Source: an uncultured Myxococcales bacterium (GTDB taxonomy: Bacteria > Myxococcota_A > Polyangia > Polyangiales > Houyiibacteriaceae). From it: a stretch of 37,761 nucleotides of DNA. The stretch lies in NCBI GenBank assembly GCA_937893795.1, contig CALCTH010000380.1, positions 1 through 37,761 of the forward strand, given 5' to 3'. The notes under the pieces were generated by a model. The model did not search any database, was not told the origin of the DNA, and worked only from the letters and a program-made list of their open reading frames with translations. Below, piece after piece: positions 27,760 to 36,315 of this stretch. Numbering within the stretch: the stretch's first letter is position 1; each line of letters begins with the position of its first letter. Position numbers and translations under genes: made by a program.

Positions 27760-28359
27760 TCACGGCCACACCATGCTCAGCGCGAGGCGGAGGTCCTCCG
27801 GGCCGTCGATGCCGGCGCGGTTGCCAACGGGGCTGAAGCGGAGCCCGCACGCGAGGGCGGCCTCGTGGTCCCAGCTGCCGTCGCCGAGGTAGGCGCCGTC
27901 GCGGCCCGGAAGCTGCGCGGCGGCGTACGCGAGGAGGGCGGCCCGGTCCTCTCCCGACTCCGAGGTGGCGAGGAGCGCGACGTCGCTTCCCAACACCGCG
28001 AGCTTCCGGCGGGCGACGCGCGCGAAGCCGCCGGTGGCCACGCCGTGAGGTACACCCGCCGCGCGTAGCGCGTGGAGCGCCGCGAGCGCGCCCGGGCGGG
28101 GCGGAGGCGGATCCGCGAGGAGCGCCCGCTGCCACCGGCGTTCATGGGCCCGCGCGATGGCCTCGATGGCTGCCGGCCCGATCCCGAGCGCTGTCAGGAT
28201 CGCGTGATCCGTCGATGCGCCGAGCGCGGCCCAGTCGGTCGTAGAGAGGGAACGGCCCAGCACCTCGGCGAAGGCCGCCGCGAAGAAGGCGTCCTCCCGC
28301 GGGCTCGTCAGTAGGAGGGTGTCGTCGAGGTCGAAGAGCACGAACATCGCGTGTTCCAT
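27760..28359 (-). CDS. HAD-superfamily hydrolase
   Basis: 199 aa; MFVLFDLDDTLLLT motif I; GVATGGFARVARRKL; YLGDGSWDHEAALACGLRFSPVGN. Confidence 0.88.
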   Translation of the reverse strand: MEHAMFVLFDLDDTLLLTSPREDAFFAAAFAEVLGRSLSTTDWAALGASTDHAILTALGIGPAAIEAIARAHERRWQRALLADPPPPRPGALAALHALRAAGVPHGVATGGFARVARRKLAVLGSDVALLATSESGEDRAALLAYAAAQLPGRDGAYLGDGSWDHEAALACGLRFSPVGNRAGIDGPEDLRLALSMVWP

Positions 28360-28398
28360 GCCTGCCGTTCACGCGAGGCCCCGCGAGCCCGCCGCGGC

Positions 28399-30810
28399 TC
28401 AGTCCGGGAAGTCGAGGCGTCCGATGGCGAAGGAGGTCGTGCCGCCAAAGCGCGTGAAGACGCCGCCGGTGTAGAGAGCGCCGTCGTACACGGCCATGGC
28501 CTGCACCAGGTCGCCGGGCTGGTCGCCGACGGCGGTCCAGCTTCGTCCGTCGAAGCGGAGGAGCAGATCGCTCGCGAAGGTTCCGTCGCCGCGCTCGAAG
28601 ATGCCGGCGGCGAAGAGGCCACCGCCCACGGAGGTCAGCTTGCCCGCGAAGACGCCGGCGGGCGCTCCCACGGCTTCGAAGCTCCCGCCCGCGAGGCGCA
28701 CCACGTTCGGAGCCGCCGTGCCCCCGCCGGTCCGGTCGAACCATCCGCTCACGAAGAGCGCACCCTCGTGAAAGATGGCGTCCTCGACGAGCTGGTCGGC
28801 CTCGAGGCCGTCGCCCACCGGCTCCCAGGTGCCCTCGCGGAGCCGCGCGATGCCGTTGGCGCGCACGCCGTCGATGCGCGCGAAGTTGCCCGTCACGATG
28901 AGCGAGCCGTCGGCCGGGTCGACCACCACGCTCCGAAGCTCCCCGGCGAAGGCCCCCTCGACCGAGGTGGCGAGGGCTTCCCAGGCGGTGCCGTCCCATC
29001 GCGCCGCAGCGACGGCGGCGCTGCCGTCGCGCAGCCGGTCGAAGAGCCCCACGGCCACGAGGCTGCCGTCGTCCTGGAGCGCCAGATCCGTGACCGAGCC
29101 CGAGGGCCCGCGGCCGAGCGGCGTCCAGCTCTCGCCGTCGAACACGTGCACGCCGCCCATACCGCGGTCTTCCTGCAGACCCGCGACCACGAGCGGGCCC
29201 GTGCCGTCACCGAAGTCGCCGCGCAGGCCTGCGCTCCCGTCGCCGCGGCGGCGCTCCGTCGCCAGGAGCGAAGCGACACCGCCGGCCAGGCCTTCGCCGA
29301 GCGCCTGCCAGCCCCCCGAGACGAGCTGCGCGACGTTGCGCGCCTCGACGTCACCCGCGACGTCGAAAGAGCCACCGACGTAGAGGCCGCAGGTTCCCTC
29401 GGAGGCGAGCGCCTGGACCGCGCCGTTGATGCCGCCGATGTAGCCCGGCGACTGCTCGCGGAGCGGCTCCCACTCTTCCCCGTCCCACTTCGCGACGCCG
29501 AAGGTGGTTCGGCCACCCGCGAAGGAGAACTGCCCGCCGAAGTAGAGGGAGCCGTCGGGCATGGCCACGGAATCCCGCACGTTGACGCTCTCGAGGCCGA
29601 CGCCGAAGCCGGTCTTGGGCAGGCCGCCGCCCATCCCGTCCCAGCGCGTGCCGTCCCAGCGCGCGACGTCCACGGCGGGCACGCTTCCGGCGCGGATGAA
29701 GCGGCCGCCGGCGTGGATTTCGCCCGCCGCAACCAGCACGGTCTCGACGTAGCCGAAGCCGAAGGAGGCGGCGACGCCGCCCCCCACGTACTCCCAGCCG
29801 CTCCCCGTCCAGCGGGCGATGCTGCCGGAGACGTCGCCGTCCTCGAGCGCGAAGTGACCACCCGCGATCAGGCTGCCGTCGTCGTCCCGGGCCAGGCTGT
29901 TCACCATGAAGAAGGGCCGCAGCGAGCGGGCCTCCCAGGAGCCGCCGACGAGACAGGCGACGCCGTCGGTCTCCAGGGCCCCGACGGCCCCGAAGAGCCC
30001 GCCCACGCAGATGCCACGCTCGTCGGCGAGCACCGCCTCGATACCACCGTCCACGCCGTCCGGGTGAACCGCGTTGAAGGCGGTCCCGTCCCAGCGCGCG
30101 AGGCTCGCGGCCGCGATGCCGCCGATGGCGTCGAAGGCCCCGGCCACGAGCAGCTCACCCGACACGTCCGTCTCGAGCACGCCCGCGGCCGGCGGCAGCG
30201 TGGCCATCTCCTCCCAGCGGGTCCCGTCCCAGCGGCTGAGCACGCGCGCGATCTCGCCCGTGAAGGGGTCGAAGGGGCCCTGCCAGAGCGCGTGCAGCTG
30301 GCCGGAGCCGTCGACGGCGAGGTCGAAGACCATGCCCGGGAGCCCGTCACCGAGGGCGCGGAAGCGGAGGCCGTCCCAGGCCACGACGTTCATGATCTCG
30401 AGGCTGCCAGCCCCGCGGAGCTCACCGCCGATCACGACCTCGCCGCTCGGTAGTCCGACCAGCGTCTCGACGGGTCCGACGACGCCGGGGAGCGTGAAGC
30501 CATCGCTCCAGCTGCCGGCGCTCGTGTCGGCCGGAGGCGCGCTCTCGAGGCAGACCGGCGTCGTGGGACCGCCGGCGTCCGGCGCCATGTCGACGCCCAT
30601 GTCGTCCGGGCCGAGGTCCTCCCCGGCGTCGGGCTCCGGCATGCCGGCCTCGGCGTCGGGCAGGGCCATGTCGAGCACGTCCGCGTCGGGCATGGCTATG
30701 CCCGAGTCCATGGTGCCGTCCATGCGCGAGCCACCGTCGGAGCAGGCGACACCAAAAAGGCAAAGCGCAACGCCGAAGCGCGTCGCCTTCGCGTGAAAGA
30801 CCCTACGCAT
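28399..30810 (-). CDS. Large putative lipoprotein with beta-propeller 'WDGTxW' repeats
   Basis: 803 aa; FGVALCLFGVACSDGG lipobox; repeated VARWDGTRWDGMGGGL / ARWDGTAWEALA / RFDGRSWTAVGDQ motifs. Confidence 0.9.
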   Translation of the reverse strand: MRRVFHAKATRFGVALCLFGVACSDGGSRMDGTMDSGIAMPDADVLDMALPDAEAGMPEPDAGEDLGPDDMGVDMAPDAGGPTTPVCLESAPPADTSAGSWSDGFTLPGVVGPVETLVGLPSGEVVIGGELRGAGSLEIMNVVAWDGLRFRALGDGLPGMVFDLAVDGSGQLHALWQGPFDPFTGEIARVLSRWDGTRWEEMATLPPAAGVLETDVSGELLVAGAFDAIGGIAAASLARWDGTAFNAVHPDGVDGGIEAVLADERGICVGGLFGAVGALETDGVACLVGGSWEARSLRPFFMVNSLARDDDGSLIAGGHFALEDGDVSGSIARWTGSGWEYVGGGVAASFGFGYVETVLVAAGEIHAGGRFIRAGSVPAVDVARWDGTRWDGMGGGLPKTGFGVGLESVNVRDSVAMPDGSLYFGGQFSFAGGRTTFGVAKWDGEEWEPLREQSPGYIGGINGAVQALASEGTCGLYVGGSFDVAGDVEARNVAQLVSGGWQALGEGLAGGVASLLATERRRGDGSAGLRGDFGDGTGPLVVAGLQEDRGMGGVHVFDGESWTPLGRGPSGSVTDLALQDDGSLVAVGLFDRLRDGSAAVAAARWDGTAWEALATSVEGAFAGELRSVVVDPADGSLIVTGNFARIDGVRANGIARLREGTWEPVGDGLEADQLVEDAIFHEGALFVSGWFDRTGGGTAAPNVVRLAGGSFEAVGAPAGVFAGKLTSVGGGLFAAGIFERGDGTFASDLLLRFDGRSWTAVGDQPGDLVQAMAVYDGALYTGGVFTRFGGTTSFAIGRLDFPD

Positions 30811-31041
30811 GAATCACCTCACTCCCAACGTACAACGCTCACATTGACAGAGAAGATTCGTGCTGGCGACACCGAGAAGGTCTTATTCACTCCCCAGCAA
30901 AGAGCGTGACGGAAGGGCGAATCGCCCATGAAATGATGGCTTCGCGAGCATGCTATATGCCATATTTGCACCATCGACGAGCGCGACGGGGTGAAGGTTT
31001 CTCGCCGACGTGGGACCGGGAGTGCGGAACTCGTGAGGTGA
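30811..31041. promoter_or_regulatory. Divergent AT-richer intergenic region with short dyads (GGGCGA-A-TCGCCC at 30915-30927; ATATG-C-CATAT at 30955-30965)
   Basis: Dyads read directly; lies between a minus-strand lipoprotein gene and a plus-strand HTH regulator. Confidence 0.35.
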
Positions 31042-32055
31042 ATGCGAATGGTGAAGGCCGTGGAAGAGGGGATGGACTACGAAGCGCTCGCGAGCGACTT
31101 TCTGCGCGCGCTGCGCGGAAAGCGATCACAGGCGAGCTTCAACCGGCGCCTTGGAAAGCGAAGCAACGTCGCCTACCGCTGGGAGGCGGGTCTTCGCTAT
31201 CCGACGGCTGCGGAGACCATGTACGTGGCCTCCCGTATGGGGAACGACCCGGTCGCCGCGCTCCGCCGCTTTCACGCGATGCATCTCGCCGGTCGCGCCT
31301 TCGCGGGCGCTGCGGACGACCCGACGAACCTCGCGTCGATGCTCGCGGCGCTCCGCGGGGATCTGCCCATGGCCGAGCTCGCGCGGCGCTGCGGGCGCAG
31401 CCGGCACACGGTGGCGCGGTGGCTCAGCGGCGAGACCCGGGTGCGGCTGCCCGACTTCTTTCGCGTGCTGCAGGAGGGAAGTCGAAGCCTCCTCACCTTC
31501 CTCGCGTGCTTCCTCTCTCCGGCGGTGCTGCCGAGCGCGCGGGACGAGTGGGCGCGCGTGCAGGCCATCGGCGACGAGATCCGCGACACGCCCGAGGCGC
31601 TCCTCCTCTTCGTCGCGATGGGCCTCGAGAGCTACCGGCAGCTGAGCCGGCACGAGCCCGGCTTTCTCGGAGCCCACGTCGGGCTCACGCCGGAGCGGGA
31701 GGCGGCCGCGCTCGCCGTGCTCTCCCGGGCCAAGGTCATTCGCTGGAACGGTCGTCGCTGGGTCCTCGACCGCACCGAGGAGCTCGATACGCGGCGCTAC
31801 CCGGACATGTACGTGCCGCTGAAGCGCTACTTCGCCCAGCTCGCCCTCGAGCGCCTCGACCACGTCGAGGCCGATCGCTTCAGCTGGGTGCTCCTGGGCC
31901 TCGACGAAGCCGGATTGAAGGAGCTTCGCGAGGCGCAGCGCGCCTTTCACGATCGCCTGCGTGACCTCGGCGCCCGCAACCGTCGCGTCGAGCACATCGC
32001 GCTCGTGAACATGCAGGCCATCCCGCTACGCCTCGGCGACGGGCCCGGCGCCTGA
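31042..32055 (+). CDS. HTH transcriptional regulator resembling the TIGR02147/DUF4423 family
   Basis: 337 aa; two HTH-like segments (SFNRRLGKRSNVAYRWEAGLRYPTAAETMYVA; MAELARRCGRSRHTVARWLSGETRVRLPDFFRVL) followed by a DUF4423-like C-terminus. Confidence 0.7.
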   Translation: MRMVKAVEEGMDYEALASDFLRALRGKRSQASFNRRLGKRSNVAYRWEAGLRYPTAAETMYVASRMGNDPVAALRRFHAMHLAGRAFAGAADDPTNLASMLAALRGDLPMAELARRCGRSRHTVARWLSGETRVRLPDFFRVLQEGSRSLLTFLACFLSPAVLPSARDEWARVQAIGDEIRDTPEALLLFVAMGLESYRQLSRHEPGFLGAHVGLTPEREAAALAVLSRAKVIRWNGRRWVLDRTEELDTRRYPDMYVPLKRYFAQLALERLDHVEADRFSWVLLGLDEAGLKELREAQRAFHDRLRDLGARNRRVEHIALVNMQAIPLRLGDGPGA

Positions 32056-32068
32056 GGAGGTTCGCCAG

Positions 32069-32659
32069 CTAGGCCGGGGGAAGGGGCAGCGCGCCGCGCG
32101 CGTGGGCCTCCGCGAGGAGGCCGTGCACGGCGCGGCGCCGTCTCACATGATGCCAGCGCAGGTGGCCCCATCGCGGGTCCTTCTGGAGCCGGCCGAACTC
32201 GGCTCGGTAATGCGCGTGCTTCACGAAGCTCCACGCGACCACCGAGGTCTCCGGGTCGAGGCTTAAGAGGTTGCGCGCGTCTTCGCGGTTGCCGTTCCAG
32301 AGCTCTTCGCGCGTCACCACCCGCCGAAGGGAGCGCCACGCGCAGCTGGCGGTGGTCAGGGCCCGCGGAAGGTCGCGCCACCCGCTGCAGTCCGCCGCGG
32401 GCCAGATCCGCGCGCGATGCATCGCGTAGGTCCCATCGATGACCCAGCGCGAGGCCGCCGCCGCGAATTCGTCGATGTGCGCGTCGACCTCGTCGTCCGG
32501 CGCCTGTCGCCAGCCCGCCTGGTGCCGCAACCGATCGAGCTCGAGATGGGCATAGCCGAGCTCCGAGAGCCGCCGCGCGAAGGTCGACTTCCCGGCGCCC
32601 GAAATCCCCACGACCGCCACGCGCTCGGCGAAGGCCGCCTCCGGCACGGCTCGTATCAC
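32069..32659 (-). CDS. P-loop NTPase / adenylate-kinase-like (topology-modulation-type) protein
   Basis: GTG start 32659 with GAGGGG RBS; VAVVGISGAGKSTFARRLSELGYAHLELDRLRH Walker A; DGTYAMHRARIWPAAD. Confidence 0.78.
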   Translation of the reverse strand: MIRAVPEAAFAERVAVVGISGAGKSTFARRLSELGYAHLELDRLRHQAGWRQAPDDEVDAHIDEFAAAASRWVIDGTYAMHRARIWPAADCSGWRDLPRALTTASCAWRSLRRVVTREELWNGNREDARNLLSLDPETSVVAWSFVKHAHYRAEFGRLQKDPRWGHLRWHHVRRRRAVHGLLAEAHARGALPLPPA

Positions 32660-32663
32660 CCCC

Positions 32664-33209
32664 TCAGAAGTCGTACCCGATGGCGTGGAGCACGTCGTCG
32701 GGCGCCGCGGAGAGCAGCGCACAGGGGATCTCCCACATCAGGAAGACGTCGTTTCCGTCCCGGATGGAGTTCGGCAGGGACTCCTCGCTGAAGTACATGG
32801 CGCCGCCCACTTCGATGGGACCCGTCGCCGGGAAGCGGTCGTCGACCGAGGGCAGGCCCTCGAAGCCCTCGTAGTAGGCCCGGGCGTCGATCTTCACCCA
32901 GCATTGCTCCGGCGTGGCGGGGACGAGCTGCTCGTAGAAGCCGCTCTCCACCTCGACGGTGTGGGTGGTCGACGCGCCGTCTGCCGTCTCGATGGTCACC
33001 GAGTGGCTCCCCTGGGGCAGCTTCGTCTCGAAGTGCTGGCCGGGGCCGAGGTTGTTCGGGAGCTGCCCGTCGAGGCGCACAGTGACGCCCTGCGCGTCGG
33101 GTGCGTGCACGTGGAGCGTTCCCTCGCCCGCCGTGTACCGGTAGCCCATCGAGCCGCCGACGAAGAGCACGGCGATGCCGGCCACGGCCATTCGAATCTT
33201 CCTGAGCAT
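32664..33209 (-). CDS. Hypothetical exported or membrane-anchored protein
   Basis: 181 aa; N-terminal hydrophobic MAVAGIAVLFVGGSMGY; PEGA-like segment GVTVRLDGQLPNNLGPGQHFETKLPQGSHSVTIETADG. Confidence 0.7.
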   Translation of the reverse strand: MLRKIRMAVAGIAVLFVGGSMGYRYTAGEGTLHVHAPDAQGVTVRLDGQLPNNLGPGQHFETKLPQGSHSVTIETADGASTTHTVEVESGFYEQLVPATPEQCWVKIDARAYYEGFEGLPSVDDRFPATGPIEVGGAMYFSEESLPNSIRDGNDVFLMWEIPCALLSAAPDDVLHAIGYDF

Positions 33210-33335
33210 CGTCTTCCTCCCGCGGCGCGCTGAGCGCCATACCGTTCGTGCTGCGCCTACCGGGAGCGAGGGTCGCAGGTCAAGAGAGAAGGGTCCGTTG
33301 TCGGGGACCCCGTAGATGCGTCAGTCTCGGGAGCC

Positions 33336-34205
33336 ATGACGAGCCTCGCCAAGGCCCCGACCTACGCCCATTCCGGCAAGGCCACCCCGCGCGGGCTGGT
33401 GTTCGGCTTCGCGTCCCTCGTGGTCGCACCCTTCCTCGGCGCGCTCTACGCGGTCGGGATCTTCACCATCCCCTTCATCTACCTGAACGCCATCCTGACG
33501 CTGGTCTTCGGCGGCTTGCTCGGCTTCGGCATCGCATCGGCGCTTCGCTCGGGAGAGGTGCGGAGCGCGTTCCTCTCCCTAGCCTTCGTCGCCGTGGGCA
33601 CGGCGCTCGCCTACTACGTGCACTGGGCCGTGTGGCTGAATCGCCTCAGCGAGGGCGAGCTCGCGCTGATCGAGGCGCTCCGCCCGGACGTGATGCTCGA
33701 CTTCATCGGTGGCGTCTACGACGTCGGCGCGTGGAGCCTTGCCGGGAACGACGTCTCCGGCATGGCGCTCGGCGCCGTGTGGGCCGTGGAGCTCGCGCTC
33801 ATCTTCGGGGCGAGCTTGCTCGCGGGCTTCACCATCGCCACGGGGGACGTCTACTGCGAGTCCTGCGGTCGCTGGTGCGACAAGCACGACGACGTGCTCG
33901 CCCTCGACGGCACCGCCGATCCCGGCGCGCTCCAGTCGCGCCTGGCCGCCGGTGACCTCGCGGTCCTCGGCGAGCTTCCGCGCGTCACCCAGGGCGACCC
34001 GACCTGGTTCCAGATCAACCTCCAGCGCTGCCACGGCTGCGGCCAGACCAACACGCTGAACCTCGACCGGGTGACGCTCACCGCGGACGACAAGGGCAAA
34101 GAGCAGCGCAAGGAAGACCGGCTCCTGGAGGGCCTGCTGCTCACGCCGGAGCAGGCCGATTGGGTCACGCGCGTGGGCGGCGGGGATCCCTCCTACGCGG
34201 GCTGA
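33336..34205 (+). CDS. Multi-pass membrane protein with C-terminal zinc-ribbon-like Cys pairs
   Basis: 289 aa; several hydrophobic segments (GLVFGFASLVVAPFLGALYAVGIFTIPFIYLNAILTLVFGGLLGFGIA...), then YCESCGRWC...LQRCHGCGQTN. Confidence 0.78.
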   Translation: MTSLAKAPTYAHSGKATPRGLVFGFASLVVAPFLGALYAVGIFTIPFIYLNAILTLVFGGLLGFGIASALRSGEVRSAFLSLAFVAVGTALAYYVHWAVWLNRLSEGELALIEALRPDVMLDFIGGVYDVGAWSLAGNDVSGMALGAVWAVELALIFGASLLAGFTIATGDVYCESCGRWCDKHDDVLALDGTADPGALQSRLAAGDLAVLGELPRVTQGDPTWFQINLQRCHGCGQTNTLNLDRVTLTADDKGKEQRKEDRLLEGLLLTPEQADWVTRVGGGDPSYAG

Positions 34206-34239
34206 CGTTCCGCGCCCGCAAGACGGAGGTCGAGCGCGA

Positions 34240-34821
34240 CTACTTCCAGCGGCCCTCGAGCATCGCGCTATCCGGGCCCGTCGTGTGGCCCCGGACGACG
34301 GGCTCCTTGCGACCCGCCGTGCGGAGCATCTCCTCCGTCGCGGCACATAGACCGCGCACGACGAAGTCGTCGATGCCCGGGAAGTCGCTGATGAAGAGGC
34401 GCCCGTGACCCTCGCCGGACTCGGTCCGCACGCTGCCGCGGTCGTAGCCCTTGCGCACGAGCGTCGGAATCCGGTCCGTCATCGAATCGTCGTCGACGAA
34501 GCGGAGGAAGACTCGCCAGATGCGCTTCATGGTGCGCTGAATCGACGCTCGAACCGTCGCGACGTGAAGTGCCGGCACGGGCTCCCCCGTGGCCTCCGAA
34601 AGAGCCTCGTAGGCGCGCTTGACCGCGTCGAAGGGGACCCAGCCGACCGCCGTCGCGTAGCGTAGCTCGTCGCCCACGGGGCCGAGGGTCGCGAGGCAGG
34701 CGTGGACGCGGTCCTCGCCGAAGCGGTCGAACCAATACTCCCGCTGCGCGATGAAGACCGCCGCCGAGAAGCGTGGTCCCGGGCCGGTGGACGGCGTCTG
34801 GTTCGGGCGCACGACGGGCAA
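34240..34821 (-). CDS. Hypothetical protein, possibly related to the myxobacterial DUF2378/TIGR02265 family
   Basis: 193 aa; size and C-terminal layout are reminiscent of this family, but recall is weak. Confidence 0.6.
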   Translation of the reverse strand: MPVVRPNQTPSTGPGPRFSAAVFIAQREYWFDRFGEDRVHACLATLGPVGDELRYATAVGWVPFDAVKRAYEALSEATGEPVPALHVATVRASIQRTMKRIWRVFLRFVDDDSMTDRIPTLVRKGYDRGSVRTESGEGHGRLFISDFPGIDDFVVRGLCAATEEMLRTAGRKEPVVRGHTTGPDSAMLEGRWK

Positions 34822-34894
34822 GCGTACGACACGCGTCGCCCTTCGTTGAGGTGCGCCGTCTCGGTCGCGCGTGCCTCGACGCCGCGCGCCGCCC

Positions 34895-36193
34895 TCAGGG
34901 CGCGCCCGCGTCGAGGTCCACGCCCGCCGCCGAGACCTGGGCGCTGACCCGCCAGGCGTTGCAGTCGCGCAGTGGATCGCAGCCGCCCAACGAGCACCTC
35001 CCGCCCGCGCAGACGGAGTCCGGGGGCGTTCGCCAGTCGCCTCGGTCCCGCGGGTCGCACTCCTCGCTCAGCGTCAGCGTGGTGGCCAGCAGCCGGCAGA
35101 GAGGGGCCCGGAGCGGCGGGTTCTGGAGCACGATGCCGAGCGTGTCCTCTACCTGAATGTAGCCCTCCAGCGTGCCCCCGGGTGCGAACCCGACGATCTC
35201 CACCGCAGGGTCGCGCGTGCCCGCGCAGGTCCGGCTGGCGTCGAGGTCGAGCGTCAAGCGAACTCCGCGCAGCGGGAGCTCGAAGGGAAGGCCGCTGCCG
35301 GCCGAGCCCGCGATGGGGAACGAGACCACCTCGGTCGCGCGTTCCGTCGTGAGCTGATCGCCCGCGTAGCTCGCCGCCAGCCGGATGGGGCCCCAGCGTC
35401 CCGCGTCACGCAGCAGCGGGTTGTCCGAGCGGGCGTCGGTGGGCGCGTCGTCGAAGCGGAAGAGATCGCTCGCCGCCGGATCGTCTCGAGAGCCGCCCCC
35501 GAGGGAGACGGACACGCGTTCGTCTCCGCCGTCGACGCTCACGAGCACGTTCAAGCGTTCCGCGTCCACGAAGCTCTGGACGAGCCCCGGCACGAGCGGG
35601 GCTCCGCCGGCCGCCGGCACCGCCAGCGGGCCCGGTGCCTCGAAGGCGAAGCTGTTCAGGCGCACCACGACCGCGTCGCGTCGCGCGATGTTCGAGGCCC
35701 GGAAGCAGCACGCGCCCAGCAGTCCCTCGGGGTTCGGGATCTCGTCCCCGGCCGGACAGTCGGGGTTCGGCGCCACGTCCATGTCGATGGGGAGGCTCAT
35801 GTCGCCAACGCCCATATCGGCGCCCATCGGGTCGCAGGTGTCCGTTTCTGGGACGACCGCGCAGGTCCCCGCGTCGCGGAGCGCCTGCATGGCGGCGACC
35901 TCCGGCGCGCAGCCATCACACTCCGGCGCGCCGCAGCTCTGCAGTCCGACGCAGAGCACGAGCGCGTCGATGGCCTCGGTGCACTCGGCGTTCATGTTTC
36001 GGCGCCGGAGCTCGTTTCGGAACTGAACCTGCTCCGCGACGCAGGTCGCCCGGTCGCGACGATCGAGCAGGCCGCAGGTCACGGCGCGGTCGCAGACCGC
36101 GGTGACCGGTCCGGGGGCGTCGTCGCCGCAGCCCGCCGTGCCGAGCGGCGAGGCCAAGAGCAGAAGAAGCGGCCACGCGGGGAGGGAACGCAT
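34895..36193 (-). CDS. Hypothetical Cys-containing lipoprotein
   Basis: 432 aa; LPAWPLLLLLASPLGTAGCGDDAPG lipobox; CDRAVTCGLLDRRDRATCVAE Cys-rich N-terminus. Confidence 0.82.
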   Translation of the reverse strand: MRSLPAWPLLLLLASPLGTAGCGDDAPGPVTAVCDRAVTCGLLDRRDRATCVAEQVQFRNELRRRNMNAECTEAIDALVLCVGLQSCGAPECDGCAPEVAAMQALRDAGTCAVVPETDTCDPMGADMGVGDMSLPIDMDVAPNPDCPAGDEIPNPEGLLGACCFRASNIARRDAVVVRLNSFAFEAPGPLAVPAAGGAPLVPGLVQSFVDAERLNVLVSVDGGDERVSVSLGGGSRDDPAASDLFRFDDAPTDARSDNPLLRDAGRWGPIRLAASYAGDQLTTERATEVVSFPIAGSAGSGLPFELPLRGVRLTLDLDASRTCAGTRDPAVEIVGFAPGGTLEGYIQVEDTLGIVLQNPPLRAPLCRLLATTLTLSEECDPRDRGDWRTPPDSVCAGGRCSLGGCDPLRDCNAWRVSAQVSAAGVDLDAGAP

Positions 36194-36315
36194 GGGCAGA
36201 CACCCTAGTCCGTGCCCGAGCCATTGGGGTCACCAACCTTCGCAGGGCCGGCGCGTTCACGAGCGGCGCTTCAACCGTGTGCTCTCTTCCAGTATCGTCA
36301 CATCGGGAGGTAGTG

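Noticed and set aside
30844-30849. Perfect TTGACA -35-like hexamer on plus strand
   Set aside because: No convincing -10 box at 16-18 bp spacing; likely chance
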